Below are positions 31,961-40,614 of a DNA stretch of 64,000 nucleotides, in pieces. Source of the stretch: Nocardia shimofusensis NBRC 100134. Lineage in GTDB: Bacteria; Actinomycetota; Actinomycetes; Mycobacteriales; Mycobacteriaceae. The stretch spans positions 1 through 64,000 of the forward strand of contig NZ_BDBT01000020.1 in assembly GCF_001613125.1 (NCBI RefSeq), read 5' to 3'. The notes below the pieces were generated by a model. The model searched no databases and was not told the origin of the DNA. It saw only the letters and a list, made by a program, of their open reading frames with translations. The position numbers were made by a program, and so were the translations under genes. The stretch's first letter is position 1. Each line of letters starts with the position of its first letter.

Positions 31961-32611
31961 GTGACCGACTACGACTTCGAGTATCTGGACACCTCGACCC
32001 TGCCCGAGCGGCAGCGCCGCATTCTGGAGGTGATCCGGGAGTGGGTGGTCGAGCACGGGTACGCGCCCGGCGCCAGGCAGATCGGCGAGGCCGTCGGGCT
32101 GCGCTCGCCCTCGACGGTCGCCCGGCATCTGCGCGCGCTCGAGGAACGCGGGTTCCTGCGGCGCGGGACGGCGGTCGCGCGGCCGATCGACGTGCGGCTG
32201 TTCCTGCGGGCCGAACCCGGCGCGGTGAGCAGCGCGAACACGGTGACCGTGCCGGTGGTCGGCGACATCGCCGCGGGCACGCCGATCCTGGCCGAAGAGC
32301 ACTGCGACGACACCCTGACGCTGCCGCGCGAACTGGTGGGCCGGGGAACGGTGTTCGCGCTGCGGGTGCGCGGCGACTCGATGGTCGAGGCGGCCATCTG
32401 CGACGGCGACACGGTGGTGGTGCGCAGCGGGCAGGAGGCGCAGTCCGGGGACATCGTCGCGGCCATGATCGGCGAGGAGGCCACCGTCAAAGTGCTGCGC
32501 CGCCGCGGCGGGCACACGCTGCTCGAGCCGCGCAATCCGGCCTACGAGGTCATCGACGGAGACCAGGCGGTGATCCTGGGCACCGTCGTCTCGGTCATGC
32601 GCCGGCTCTAG
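31961..32611 (+). CDS. LexA-like autocleaving repressor, divergent paralog
   Basis: A 216-residue LexA-family repressor. The winged-helix N-terminus (about 12-75) reads LPERQRRILEVIREWVV then APGARQIGEAVGLRSPSTVARHLRAL. The C-terminal S24 domain is complete: cleavage bond A105-G106 (DIAAGTP), nucleophile S140 (GDSMVEAAICDGD) and base K177 (ATVKVLR). It is shorter than mycobacterial LexA, and its recognition helix (RSPSTVARHLRALEERG) differs from the usual TSTSSVAHQL, so it may read another operator. It is not next to the usual nrdR/recA-region genes. It is probably a second LexA with its own regulon. Confidence 0.85.
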   Translation: MTDYDFEYLDTSTLPERQRRILEVIREWVVEHGYAPGARQIGEAVGLRSPSTVARHLRALEERGFLRRGTAVARPIDVRLFLRAEPGAVSSANTVTVPVVGDIAAGTPILAEEHCDDTLTLPRELVGRGTVFALRVRGDSMVEAAICDGDTVVVRSGQEAQSGDIVAAMIGEEATVKVLRRRGGHTLLEPRNPAYEVIDGDQAVILGTVVSVMRRL

Positions 32612-32672
32612 GCACGGTCGCCGACCGGCCGGGCGGTGGCGTCGGGAGCGGCTGGTGCGGAATGCCGGTGGG

Positions 32673-33518
32673 TCAGGACGCTTCGAGGCGGCGCTTCTCC
32701 GCTTCGATGTCGAACTGGGCGTCGGGCCAGTCCAGGTTCAGACCCGACAGGGCGTGGATGAGCAGTTCGTTGATGGCCAGGCGGGAGTACCACTTGCGGT
32801 CGGAGGGGATGACGAACCAGGGGGCGTGTTCGGTGCTGGTGCGGTCCAGCATGGCTTGGTAGGCCTCGCGGTATTCCGGCCAGAAGGCGCGTTCGTCGAT
32901 GTCGGAGGGGTTGAACTTCCAGTATTTGTCGCGGCGTTCCAGGCGTTCGCGCAGCCGGTTCTTCTGCTCGTCGAGGGAGACGAACATCGCCACCTTCACC
33001 AGGGTGATGTCCTCGTCGCGCAACAGCTTCTCGAAGTGGTTGATCTCGTCGTAGCGCCGCTCCCATTCCCGGACCGGCACCAGCTTGCGCACCCGGGCGA
33101 CGAGCACGTCCTCGTAGTGCGAGCGGTCGAACACGCCCAGCTGGCCCGCGCGCGGCAGCGCCTTGTTGATGCGCCACAGGTAGTGGTGGCGCTTCTCCTC
33201 CTCGGTCGGCACCCCGAACGCCGCGTGATCGACGCCCTGCGGGTCCACCGCGCCGATCACCGAGCGCACGATGCCGCCCTTGCCCGCGGTGTCCATGCCC
33301 TGCAGCACCAGCAGCACGCTGCGCGGGTCGCCGGATCTGCCGTTGGCGAACAGCTTCGCCTGCAGATCCGACAGCACGGCGGAGCGTTCGGCGAGCAGGT
33401 CCATTCCTTCGACCTTGGTCCCGTCGAAGCCCGGGGTGGCGGACGTGTCCAGGTCGGCGATCCGCACGCCCTCGGCGCGCAGCAGTTCGGCGACGTCCCC
33501 CGGCCAGTTGTTCGGCAT
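32673..33518 (-). CDS. ppk2: polyphosphate kinase 2 family protein
   Basis: A 281-residue PPK2-family kinase that moves phosphate between polyphosphate and nucleotides. Walker A GMDTAGKGG lies near residues 74-82, and FDRSHYEDVLVARV near 129-142 contains the Walker B and lid Arg residues. Length suits a single-domain PPK2. Together with ppx (61773) and senX3-regX3 (58324) this window holds several phosphate-metabolism genes, though they are far apart. The exact nucleotide specificity cannot be read from sequence. Confidence 0.9.
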   Translation of the reverse strand: MPNNWPGDVAELLRAEGVRIADLDTSATPGFDGTKVEGMDLLAERSAVLSDLQAKLFANGRSGDPRSVLLVLQGMDTAGKGGIVRSVIGAVDPQGVDHAAFGVPTEEEKRHHYLWRINKALPRAGQLGVFDRSHYEDVLVARVRKLVPVREWERRYDEINHFEKLLRDEDITLVKVAMFVSLDEQKNRLRERLERRDKYWKFNPSDIDERAFWPEYREAYQAMLDRTSTEHAPWFVIPSDRKWYSRLAINELLIHALSGLNLDWPDAQFDIEAEKRRLEAS

Positions 33519-33557
33519 CGTCCACAGTTACCACACGCGAGCGGGCCGTCGGGCCGA

Positions 33558-34271
33558 TCAGCGGATCTGCGCGAGCCGCAGCAGATGCTGGGCGAAATCC
33601 TCGTCGGAGACCGGGGCGAGGATCAGGTCGTGGGAGGTGGTGAGCAGGTAGCGGCCGTCGCCGGAGACGTCGAGCCAGCTGCGGTGCCGGGTCGGCGGTG
33701 ACATCGGGTTCTCCGGATCGACGGTGACGGTGATGAAGCCGCGCCCGTCCAGCGGTTTGCGCAGAGTGTTGCGGAAGCGCTCGGGGCCGTTGCCCGGCGC
33801 CGCGCCCTTGGTCAGCTCGCCGAGCACCATGTCCCGCGGCTCCCGCATCGTGCCGAGCCTGCCCGGCTGGGCCGAGCCGATCGCCTGCACCAGGCGCGCG
33901 CCCAGGGTGCGGGCGTGGCACATGAGCACCGTCATCTTCTCCGGGCTCGCGATCAGGATGCCCGCGTGGTGGTGGACGACGGCGGCGAAGATCAGCACGC
34001 GGTTGTCGCCGCTGCCGTTGCGGCCGGGGAAGTTTCGTTCGCCGGAGACGGTGATGGTGGTGGCGTCGTTGCGCGCGCACAGCATCAGCGCGGCGGCGAG
34101 ATCCGGATCGGCCTGCCGGGCGAACCGCTGCGGCAGCCGCAGCGCCGCGTGCTCGGCCTCCGTGCGCACCAGCGAGGCGGGCATCATGTTCACCGGATAC
34201 GGCCTGCGGTCCAGGTTCGTTTCGCTTTCCCAGACGTGGGTGAACTCGTCCGGGGTGAGGACCCATCTCAC
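33558..34271 (-). CDS. EspG-family type VII secretion chaperone
   Basis: A 237-residue EspG-like protein. WVLTPDEFTHVWESETNLDRRPYP at the N-terminus is the typical EspG opening, followed by the mixed sheet and helix pattern and a REPRDMVLGEL segment. EspG proteins bind PE-PPE-like substrates of type VII (ESX) systems and guide them to secretion. The GTG start overlaps the upstream PPE-like gene by 4 bp. No ESX core gene (EccA-E) is in this window. Confidence 0.85.
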   Translation of the reverse strand: MRWVLTPDEFTHVWESETNLDRRPYPVNMMPASLVRTEAEHAALRLPQRFARQADPDLAAALMLCARNDATTITVSGERNFPGRNGSGDNRVLIFAAVVHHHAGILIASPEKMTVLMCHARTLGARLVQAIGSAQPGRLGTMREPRDMVLGELTKGAAPGNGPERFRNTLRKPLDGRGFITVTVDPENPMSPPTRHRSWLDVSGDGRYLLTTSHDLILAPVSDEDFAQHLLRLAQIR

Positions 34272-34915
34272 CGTGCGGCGCTCCCACCCGTCGGGCCTGG
34301 ATCGGGTGGTCTGAACCGGGGCACGCTGTCGCCGGTGGCGGGCATGGTGGGTGAGTAGACGTAGGTCATGATGTCGCGCACGTCGGCCTCGACCTCGGCG
34401 GCGGCGCGTTCGTGCTCCATCCGCCGCCGCCCGCCCAGCACGGCCTCGGCCACCGGATCGGCGAGCGGGACGTAGCGCGCGGGCGGCGGGACGGCGGCGC
34501 GGATGGTCTGTGCCACATCGCGATCGAGCTCGATCAGCCGTTGCACCGTCCGGCACACCTCGTGCGCCTGGGTGCCGAGAGTGACGAACGAGCGGGTCGC
34601 CCGGCTCGCGGCCTCGGCGGAACCGCCCGACCAGCGGGCGAATTCGCGGGCGGTGGCGTCGGCGAAGGTCTGGAACGCCTCGGCCAGGGTGTCGGCGCCG
34701 GTGCGCCACGCCTCGGCGGTCTCGCCCAGCGCGGCGGGGTCGAGGGCCTCGCGCACCTGCTGCCAGATCTCGGCGTGGGTGTAGGCGGCGAACCGCTCGC
34801 GCTCCGGAGCATAGGCGGGTTCGACTCCCGCGCCGGAGGTTTCGGCGGCGTCGGCCAGCGCGCGGCCGCGCGCGAGGATCTCTTCGGCGGCGGCTCTGGC
34901 AGCGGGGTCGACCAT
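34268..34915 (-). CDS. PPE/WXG-like helical type VII substrate
   Basis: A 215-residue mostly helical protein. THAEIWQQVREALDPAALGETAEAW near the middle resembles the PPE/WXG helical hairpin, and the Arg/Pro-rich C-terminus ends in a disordered tail. ATG at 34915 is chosen; an in-frame start at 34948 would add 11 residues. Overlap with the EspG gene (GTGA) and the EspC-like gene upstream make it the likely secreted partner of the chaperone. Confidence 0.7.
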   Translation of the reverse strand: MVDPAARAAAEEILARGRALADAAETSGAGVEPAYAPERERFAAYTHAEIWQQVREALDPAALGETAEAWRTGADTLAEAFQTFADATAREFARWSGGSAEAASRATRSFVTLGTQAHEVCRTVQRLIELDRDVAQTIRAAVPPPARYVPLADPVAEAVLGGRRRMEHERAAAEVEADVRDIMTYVYSPTMPATGDSVPRFRPPDPGPTGGSAAR

Positions 34916-34996
34916 CGGATCACCGCGCCGTCGGTAGGTGGCGAGCACCGATCACCGCGGGATCGGCGCTCGTGCCCGCGTCGCAGGGCGCGGGGT

Positions 34997-35386
34997 TCAT
35001 CGCTGGTCCAGATAGTCGGCGACCGCCAGCAGGGCGTCGCGATGGGCGGCTTCGGCTTCGGCCAAGCGCTGGCCCGCGGCGAGATAGGCGGCCTTGAACA
35101 GCAGGGCGGTCTCCTGGAAAGCCGCTACCGTGGCCCGCAATTGGGTGCCCTTGTGCGCGAAGCCCGCGGTGAGCGCTCGGCCGGTGGGCAGATCGGGGAA
35201 GCCGGTCACCGTGCTCGCGGCTTCGCCCGCGGTCAGCGCGGCGCCGAGATCCTCGACCAGCTTGTCGCACGCGGCGGCGAGATTCACCGCGACATCCGGG
35301 GCGAGTTCGAAACGCTCGCCCCCGCTCCCGCTCACCGCCGCCGCGTACAGCCCCCTGGCCAGCCCCTGCCCGGTATCCGGCACCAT
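34997..35386 (-). CDS. EspC/WXG-like small helical type VII protein
   Basis: A 129-residue protein of two long helices. FELAPDVAVNLAAACDKLVEDLGAAL and GRALTAGFAHKG followed by KAAYLAAGQRLAEAEAAHRDALL match the EspC/ESX-1 secretion-associated family. It is the first gene of a three-gene cassette with the PPE-like and EspG genes. A heterodimer with the PPE-like product is the simplest model. Confidence 0.75.
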   Translation of the reverse strand: MVPDTGQGLARGLYAAAVSGSGGERFELAPDVAVNLAAACDKLVEDLGAALTAGEAASTVTGFPDLPTGRALTAGFAHKGTQLRATVAAFQETALLFKAAYLAAGQRLAEAEAAHRDALLAVADYLDQR

Positions 35387-35526
35387 CCGCCTCGCCCCCT
35401 CGCTTCCGGGTACAACCGCCTACCGGTGGGGACTCTAGCGGCGGGCGAGGGTGGTGCGGGGCAGGTCCGGGGTCGATTGTGAGCGGACGCACGCGGATTC
35501 GCGGGCGCCGCTCACCCGGTGCGGCC

Positions 35527-36771
35527 TCAGGCGGGTTCGACCTCGATGGTCATGCCCGCCGCGCGCAGCCGCGCGGTGAGCGCGTCGCCCACGGCGGCGG
35601 CCGGGGTGAGCACGCCCGCGATCTCCGGCAGGTCGTCGAAGGCCAGCGCAAGGCCGGTCTCGCCGATCATGACGGCGGTGGCCTGGTAGCCGGGATCGCC
35701 GGTGCCGGCGAAGGTGGCCAGGTATGTCGCGCCGGAGGTGGTGTGCGCGACGGTCTTCATGCTGAACCAGCCGGTGCGCCTGGTCTCCTCGCTGGGCCCG
35801 GTACCGGGCGCGGGCAGCACCTTGTCGAGCAGCTTGCGCCCGAACGACACTCGCGACAGCGAGGCGAGGGCGCCGACACCGACCAGCGAAGCGCCGCTGA
35901 TCGCGCCCGCGATGACCGGCGCCAGCGTCGAGGAGCCCGCGCTCATCACCTCGCGGTAGCGGAAATTCTTGCCGTACACCCAGCCGAGCAGGCCGTTGCT
36001 ACGCCGCACGATCCTGGTGTTGTGGGCGGCCATCACGAAGGTGCCCACCCAGCCGTCCAGACTGGGGTGGATGTCGCTCGCGCGCCCGAGGGCCTGATCG
36101 GACAGTTTCCCGACCTCGGGCTCACGGGCCGGATCCGGGGTCAGCCCGTACGGATCGGTCAGTACCTTCGTCTTCGAGGGGTCCTGCGCCACCGCTTCCA
36201 TCAGGGCGCGCATGGAATCGATGGTGCCGCCGCTGACGCCGCCCTTGGCCGCGGCGACCAGGGTGACGTCGGTGAGTTCGCCGGTGTTGTCGGCGACAGT
36301 GCGGCGGTAGAGCTGGTAGACGCTCAGATCCGAGGGCACCGAGTCGTAGCCACAGGAGTTCAGGATCTTGGCGCCGGTGGAGACGGCGGTGTCGTGCCAG
36401 GTATCGATGGCGTCGCGGATGAACAGCGGCTCACCGGTCAGGTCGGCGTAATGGGTGCCCGCCTTGGCACAGGCCTCGACCATCGGCATGCCGTACCGCA
36501 GATACGGCCCGACCGTGGTGACGACGACCTTGGTGCGGGTGGCCAGGGCATCGAGGGCGGCCTGGTCGGCGATATCGGCCACCACCAGCGCCCAGTCCTT
36601 CGCGCCCGGCCCCAGTTCCTCCTTGACCAGCGCGAGCTTGGCCGCCGAGCGGCCCGCCAGCGCGATGCGGGCGTCGGCGGGAGCCGCGCCGAGCAGGTAT
36701 TCGGCGATGAGCTTGCCGACGTATCCGGTGGCGCCGAATACGGTGAGATCGAATTCGCGGGTCTGTGTCAT
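35527..36771 (-). CDS. saccharopine dehydrogenase-like / trans-acting enoyl reductase family
   Basis: A 414-residue NAD(P)-binding protein. LTVFGATGYVGKLIAEYLL near residues 8-26 is the dinucleotide fold, and GEPLFIRDAIDTWHDTA and NSCGYDSVPSDL are typical of the saccharopine-dehydrogenase-like group to which mycobacterial Rv2449c and the Rv2953 enoyl reductase belong. A hydrophobic stretch near 290-310 may touch the membrane. Role in lipid modification is inferred only. It sits 19 bp downstream of the ABC1 kinase gene. ATG at 36771 was chosen because the Rossmann fold follows directly. Confidence 0.83.
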   Translation of the reverse strand: MTQTREFDLTVFGATGYVGKLIAEYLLGAAPADARIALAGRSAAKLALVKEELGPGAKDWALVVADIADQAALDALATRTKVVVTTVGPYLRYGMPMVEACAKAGTHYADLTGEPLFIRDAIDTWHDTAVSTGAKILNSCGYDSVPSDLSVYQLYRRTVADNTGELTDVTLVAAAKGGVSGGTIDSMRALMEAVAQDPSKTKVLTDPYGLTPDPAREPEVGKLSDQALGRASDIHPSLDGWVGTFVMAAHNTRIVRRSNGLLGWVYGKNFRYREVMSAGSSTLAPVIAGAISGASLVGVGALASLSRVSFGRKLLDKVLPAPGTGPSEETRRTGWFSMKTVAHTTSGATYLATFAGTGDPGYQATAVMIGETGLALAFDDLPEIAGVLTPAAAVGDALTARLRAAGMTIEVEPA

Positions 36772-36790
36772 GACTGTCTGCCACTCCTGA

Positions 36791-38209
36791 TCATCGTCGC
36801 GGCGCGCGGCCTGCCGACGCTTGTCGGTTCTGCGGTGGAAGGTGTTCTTCACGCCAGCGGCGGTGGGCCTTGCCCAGATCGGTGACCGGCTCTTCGTCGT
36901 AGAGCCATTCCCTGGCGATGCGATGCCAATTCGCGGTGGTGCGCAATTGGCCGAGCATGCCGAAGGTGAGGAAATCCGCGCGCCGGGAGAACAGGTGCTC
37001 CGGCGGCAGATTCTGTTGTTTCATGCCGGCGAATTCGCTCGCCCGCGGATCGACCGCGAGCAGGAAAGCGCCACTGGCCAATTCGGGAGTGATGGTGAGT
37101 TCCTCGTCCACCAGACACCATTCCGACGCCGACAGCACGTATTCGAGACTCTCCTCCGCACCGATCTCCTCGGGGGAATCGATCACACCGTGCTCGATCA
37201 TCAGCTCGCGCAGGTCCTCGGCGCGCTCCTCGGCGGCCGCGCGCAGGCAGGTGATCTCGAAATCGACGTGCTTGCGATCCATCCGGTTGTAGAGGCCGAA
37301 ATCGAGGAAGCCGACACGCCCGTCGTCGAGGACGAGCACATTGCCCGGATGCGGGTCGCCGCAGAATTCGGCGAACTCGAACAGCGAGCCGACGTAGAAG
37401 CGGTAGATGATCTCGCCGATCCGATCGCGTTCGGCCTCGGGCAACTCCCTGGCCTCATCGAAGGAACGTCCCGGCAGGTACTCCGAGACCAGCACGCGGG
37501 TGGTGCAGTGCTCGACCAGGGTGCGCGGCACCACGATGAACGGGTGGTCGGCGTAGAGCTGGGCCAGCTGAGCCTGAGTGGCTGCCTCGGCGCTGTAGTC
37601 GAGCTCGCTTTCGATGTTCAGCCGCAGCTCGTCGAGCACCGCCGGGGTGACCCACGGCATCGCCGACTGCAGCACCTTGCGGAACATGGCGAGGTTCTTC
37701 AGATCCGCGCGCACCGCGACGTCGATGCCGGGGTACTGCACCTTCACCGCGACCTGTCTGCCGTCGTGCAGCCGGGCGCGATAGACCTGGCCGATGGAGG
37801 CCGCCGCGATCGGCTCGGGCTCGAACTCGGCGAACACGCTCTCCAGCGACGCGCCGAAATCCTCCTCGACCACTCGGCGCATCCCGGCGAACGGCACGCT
37901 CGGCGCGGCATTGCGCAAGACGGCCAGGCGCTGCTGGAAGCGATCGCGATGGGTGTCGGGCACCAGATCCAGATCCAGCACCGACATCATCTGGCCCAGC
38001 TTCATGGCGACGCCCTTCATGGTGCCCAGCACCACGACCACCTGCTCGATGGTCCGCAGCATGGACTCCTCGGCCATCTTCTCCCGGACCGCCTCCGAGC
38101 GGCCGCGCATCGACAACCGGGTGCGCTGATTGCGCAACACCGTGCCCGCGGCCACCGCGCCCAGTTTGGTGCCACGGGCCAGCCGCGAGGTCGGCACGTG
38201 CTTCGCCAT
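36791..38209 (-). CDS. ABC1/UbiB-family atypical kinase
   Basis: A 472-residue ABC1 (ADCK/UbiB) protein. The KxGQ motif (AMKLGQMMSV), the Ala-rich loop AAASIGQVYRA, the VAVKVQYPG lysine, GDPHPGNVLV and LDFGLYNR (DFG-type metal Asp) are all present. These proteins support quinone or lipid metabolism rather than protein phosphorylation. Position upstream of the saccharopine-dehydrogenase-like gene suggests a two-gene lipid-related operon. The ATG follows AGGTACCTC without a strong ribosome-binding site. Confidence 0.9.
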   Translation of the reverse strand: MAKHVPTSRLARGTKLGAVAAGTVLRNQRTRLSMRGRSEAVREKMAEESMLRTIEQVVVVLGTMKGVAMKLGQMMSVLDLDLVPDTHRDRFQQRLAVLRNAAPSVPFAGMRRVVEEDFGASLESVFAEFEPEPIAAASIGQVYRARLHDGRQVAVKVQYPGIDVAVRADLKNLAMFRKVLQSAMPWVTPAVLDELRLNIESELDYSAEAATQAQLAQLYADHPFIVVPRTLVEHCTTRVLVSEYLPGRSFDEARELPEAERDRIGEIIYRFYVGSLFEFAEFCGDPHPGNVLVLDDGRVGFLDFGLYNRMDRKHVDFEITCLRAAAEERAEDLRELMIEHGVIDSPEEIGAEESLEYVLSASEWCLVDEELTITPELASGAFLLAVDPRASEFAGMKQQNLPPEHLFSRRADFLTFGMLGQLRTTANWHRIAREWLYDEEPVTDLGKAHRRWREEHLPPQNRQASAGRAPRR

Positions 38210-38344
38210 CGAGGTACCTCCATTGGTGCCGCCGAGATCGGGTGGTGATCCTGCCCACCCCCGGCTTCGACGAACGAGGGCGCACCACCGCGTTCAGCCT
38301 AACGGCAGACGGTGTGATGTCGACCGCACGGGAACCGGTCGATA

Positions 38345-39025
38345 TCAGACCGTCGGATCGACTTCCGGGACCGGCAGCACATGCTGCTGCTTGTTGAATT
38401 CCACCCGCGAGCCGCCGGTGCGGGCCATGCCCTCGATCGCGCTCCACACCATCATCGTGAGGTAGTCGATGACTTCCTCGCGGGTCAGCGACTTGTCGGT
38501 GGTCCACCAGTGCGTCGCCAGCTGGATGCCGCCGACCAGCACATACGACCACAGCTGGGAGCCGGTGGTGTCGATACCGCGCGAGCCCGCGCGCTCGCTG
38601 AGCACTACGGAGACGACATCGGCGAACAGCTTCTCGAACTCCGCCAGCGAGGAGGAGTCCGAGCCGTTGCCCATGATGAAGCGGTAGACCTCGGGGTCCT
38701 CGTCCACGGTCACCACGTAGGCCGTCAGCGCCGAGCGGGTCAGTTCGTATTCGCCGGCGTCCAGGCTGATCGCGCCGTACACGCGCGGCATCAGGGTCTG
38801 CTCGATGAATCGCTGCATGGTCGCGTGGACCAGGTCGTTCTTGTCGGCGAAGTAGCGGTAGAGGACGGTTTTCGAGACGCCGATCTGGGTGGCGATCTCG
38901 TCCATGCCCGCGGAGGCGCCGCGGGCGCGCACCGCCGCCAGCGTGCCGTCGACCAGCTCTTCGCGACGATCGATCTTGTGCTGGCGCCACCGGCGTTTGC
39001 GGCCGTCCACCCGGCCTGAGCGCAC
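38345..39025 (-). CDS. TetR-family regulator (Rv0472c-like)
   Basis: A 226-residue repressor. The helix-turn-helix is at about residues 22-68 (RREELVDGTLAAVRARGASAGMDEIATQIGVSKTVLYRYFADK). The ligand domain follows with GSQLWSYVLVGGIQLATHWW. GTG at 39025 is the first conventional start. An in-frame CTG at 39079, preceded by GAGGGAG seven bases away, would add STEDLVDVGERAD and may be the real start. It is divergent from the DUF445 gene, as Rv0472c is from Rv0473, and may control it. Confidence 0.88.
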   Translation of the reverse strand: MRSGRVDGRKRRWRQHKIDRREELVDGTLAAVRARGASAGMDEIATQIGVSKTVLYRYFADKNDLVHATMQRFIEQTLMPRVYGAISLDAGEYELTRSALTAYVVTVDEDPEVYRFIMGNGSDSSSLAEFEKLFADVVSVVLSERAGSRGIDTTGSQLWSYVLVGGIQLATHWWTTDKSLTREEVIDYLTMMVWSAIEGMARTGGSRVEFNKQQHVLPVPEVDPTV

Positions 39026-39148
39026 GGCCGCCGGTCGGTCGGCACGTTCACCGACGTCGACAAGGTCTTCGGTGGACAGGGTCGGCTCCCTCGTTCGGTT
39101 CGGGTGGGACGGTCCGGTGGATCGGTCTACAGCTTATGGCACAGCAGA

Positions 39149-40504
39149 ATGGATGACATGGAGAAAGCTCCCGGCAACCTCACCGCCCCCGAGATCGCGC
39201 CCCCGCGGCCCGCTCCCGCGGTGAATCCGGCCGCGCCGACGGGATTCTTCGTCGACGAGGCGGCCAAGAAGCGCGATCTGCGCCGGATGAAAGTATTCGC
39301 GACCGGCCTGCTCGCCCTCGCGACGGTGATCTACCTGTGCTGCCGATGGCTGGAATCGCGCGGCGGCGGTGGGGAGTGGGTCGGCTACGTGCGCGCCGCG
39401 TCCGAGGCGGGCATGGTCGGCGCGCTGGCGGACTGGTTCGCGGTGACGGCGTTGTTCCGGCATCCGCTCGGTCTGCCCATCCCGCACACCGCGATCATCC
39501 GCAAGAAGAAGGATCAGCTCGGCGCCAGCCTGGGCAGCTTCGTCGGCACCAACTTCCTGGCGCCGGAGGTGGTCTCGGAGAAGGTGAGCTCGGCGCAGGT
39601 CTCGCTGCGGGTCGGCCGGTGGATGGCCGACCGCGGGCACGCCGAACGGGTCGCGCAGGAGAGCTCGACCATCCTGCGTGCGGTGGTCGGGGCGGTGCGT
39701 GACGAGGATGTCGAGCAGATCATCGACAACACCATCGTCAAACGGATCGCCGAACCGCTGTGGGGACCGCCGATCGGGCGGGTGCTGGCCGAGCTGCTGG
39801 CCGACAACCGCCAGGTCGCGCTGATCGATCTGCTGGCCGAACGCGCGCACCAGTGGGCGCTGGCCAGTCAGGAGACCGTCGACAAGGTGATCCTGGAACA
39901 GGCGCCGCAGTGGGCGCCGAAGTTCGTCAACATCTTGCTCTCGGAGAAGATCTACCGCGAGCTGGTGGAGTTCACCTGGAAGGTGCGCTCGGAACCCGGT
40001 CACGAGGTGCGCCTGGCCGCGAACCGGTTCCTCGAGGAATTCGCCCACGATCTGCAGCACGACGAGGCGATGATCAAGAAGGCCGAGCGGGTCAAGTCCG
40101 AGGTGATGGGCCGCGAGGAGATCACCGGCCTGGCCGAGGCGACGTGGCGCGCGGCCAAGCGGCTCATTCTGGAATCGGCCGACGACCCGGACAGCACGCT
40201 GCGGCGTAAGGTCGCCGAGAACGTGCAGCAGCTCGGCCAGCGCTTGCGCGACGACGACGAGATGCGCACCAAGGTGGACGGCTGGCTCGACCGCGGCGTG
40301 CGGTATCTGGTGAGCAATTACGCCGGGGAGATCACCACGCTGGTCACCGACACGGTGGCCAAGTGGGACGCCGAGGAGGCGAGCAAGAAGATCGAACTGC
40401 AGGTGGGGCGGGATCTGCAGTTCATCCGCATCAACGGCACGGTGGTCGGCTCGCTGGCCGGCCTGGCGATCTACACCATTTCGCACCTGCTGTTCCAGGG
40501 CTGA
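39149..40504 (+). CDS. DUF445 membrane protein (Rv0473-like)
   Basis: A 451-residue protein. One hydrophobic span near residues 51-70 is followed by ASEAGMVGALADWFAVTALFRHPLGLPIPHTAI, the DUF445 hallmark. A long helical, charged central region and a final hydrophobic segment (VVGSLAGLAIYTISHLLF) follow. Function is unknown; it is probably an envelope protein with both ends in the membrane. ATG at 39149 was chosen; ATG at 39158 is equally possible. Confidence 0.86.
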   Translation: MDDMEKAPGNLTAPEIAPPRPAPAVNPAAPTGFFVDEAAKKRDLRRMKVFATGLLALATVIYLCCRWLESRGGGGEWVGYVRAASEAGMVGALADWFAVTALFRHPLGLPIPHTAIIRKKKDQLGASLGSFVGTNFLAPEVVSEKVSSAQVSLRVGRWMADRGHAERVAQESSTILRAVVGAVRDEDVEQIIDNTIVKRIAEPLWGPPIGRVLAELLADNRQVALIDLLAERAHQWALASQETVDKVILEQAPQWAPKFVNILLSEKIYRELVEFTWKVRSEPGHEVRLAANRFLEEFAHDLQHDEAMIKKAERVKSEVMGREEITGLAEATWRAAKRLILESADDPDSTLRRKVAENVQQLGQRLRDDDEMRTKVDGWLDRGVRYLVSNYAGEITTLVTDTVAKWDAEEASKKIELQVGRDLQFIRINGTVVGSLAGLAIYTISHLLFQG

Positions 40505-40549
40505 ACGACACTTGCCTCGACAGTCCGGCGCGACGACACACTGCTAACA

Positions 40550-40584
40550 GAGTGCTTGCAACTGCTAGCACTCTTCCCTAGACT
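40550..40584 (+). promoter_or_regulatory. promoter and inverted repeat before XRE-hbhA operon
   Basis: TTGCAA (40556-40561) and TAGACT (40579-40584) with a 17-bp spacer form a good sigma-70-type promoter. GAGTGC (40550-40555) and GCACTC (40568-40573) form a perfect inverted repeat around the -35 box, a likely operator, perhaps for the XRE protein itself. Confidence 0.6.
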
Positions 40585-40614
40585 CGACCATGTACAACCG
40601 CCAGAAGGTGAGTG

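Noticed and set aside
40550..40573. CIRCE element for HrcA
   Set aside because: The half-sites are in the reverse order (GAGTGC first) and 12 bp apart; CIRCE is TTAGCACTC-N9-GAGTGCTAA. Kept only as an inverted repeat.
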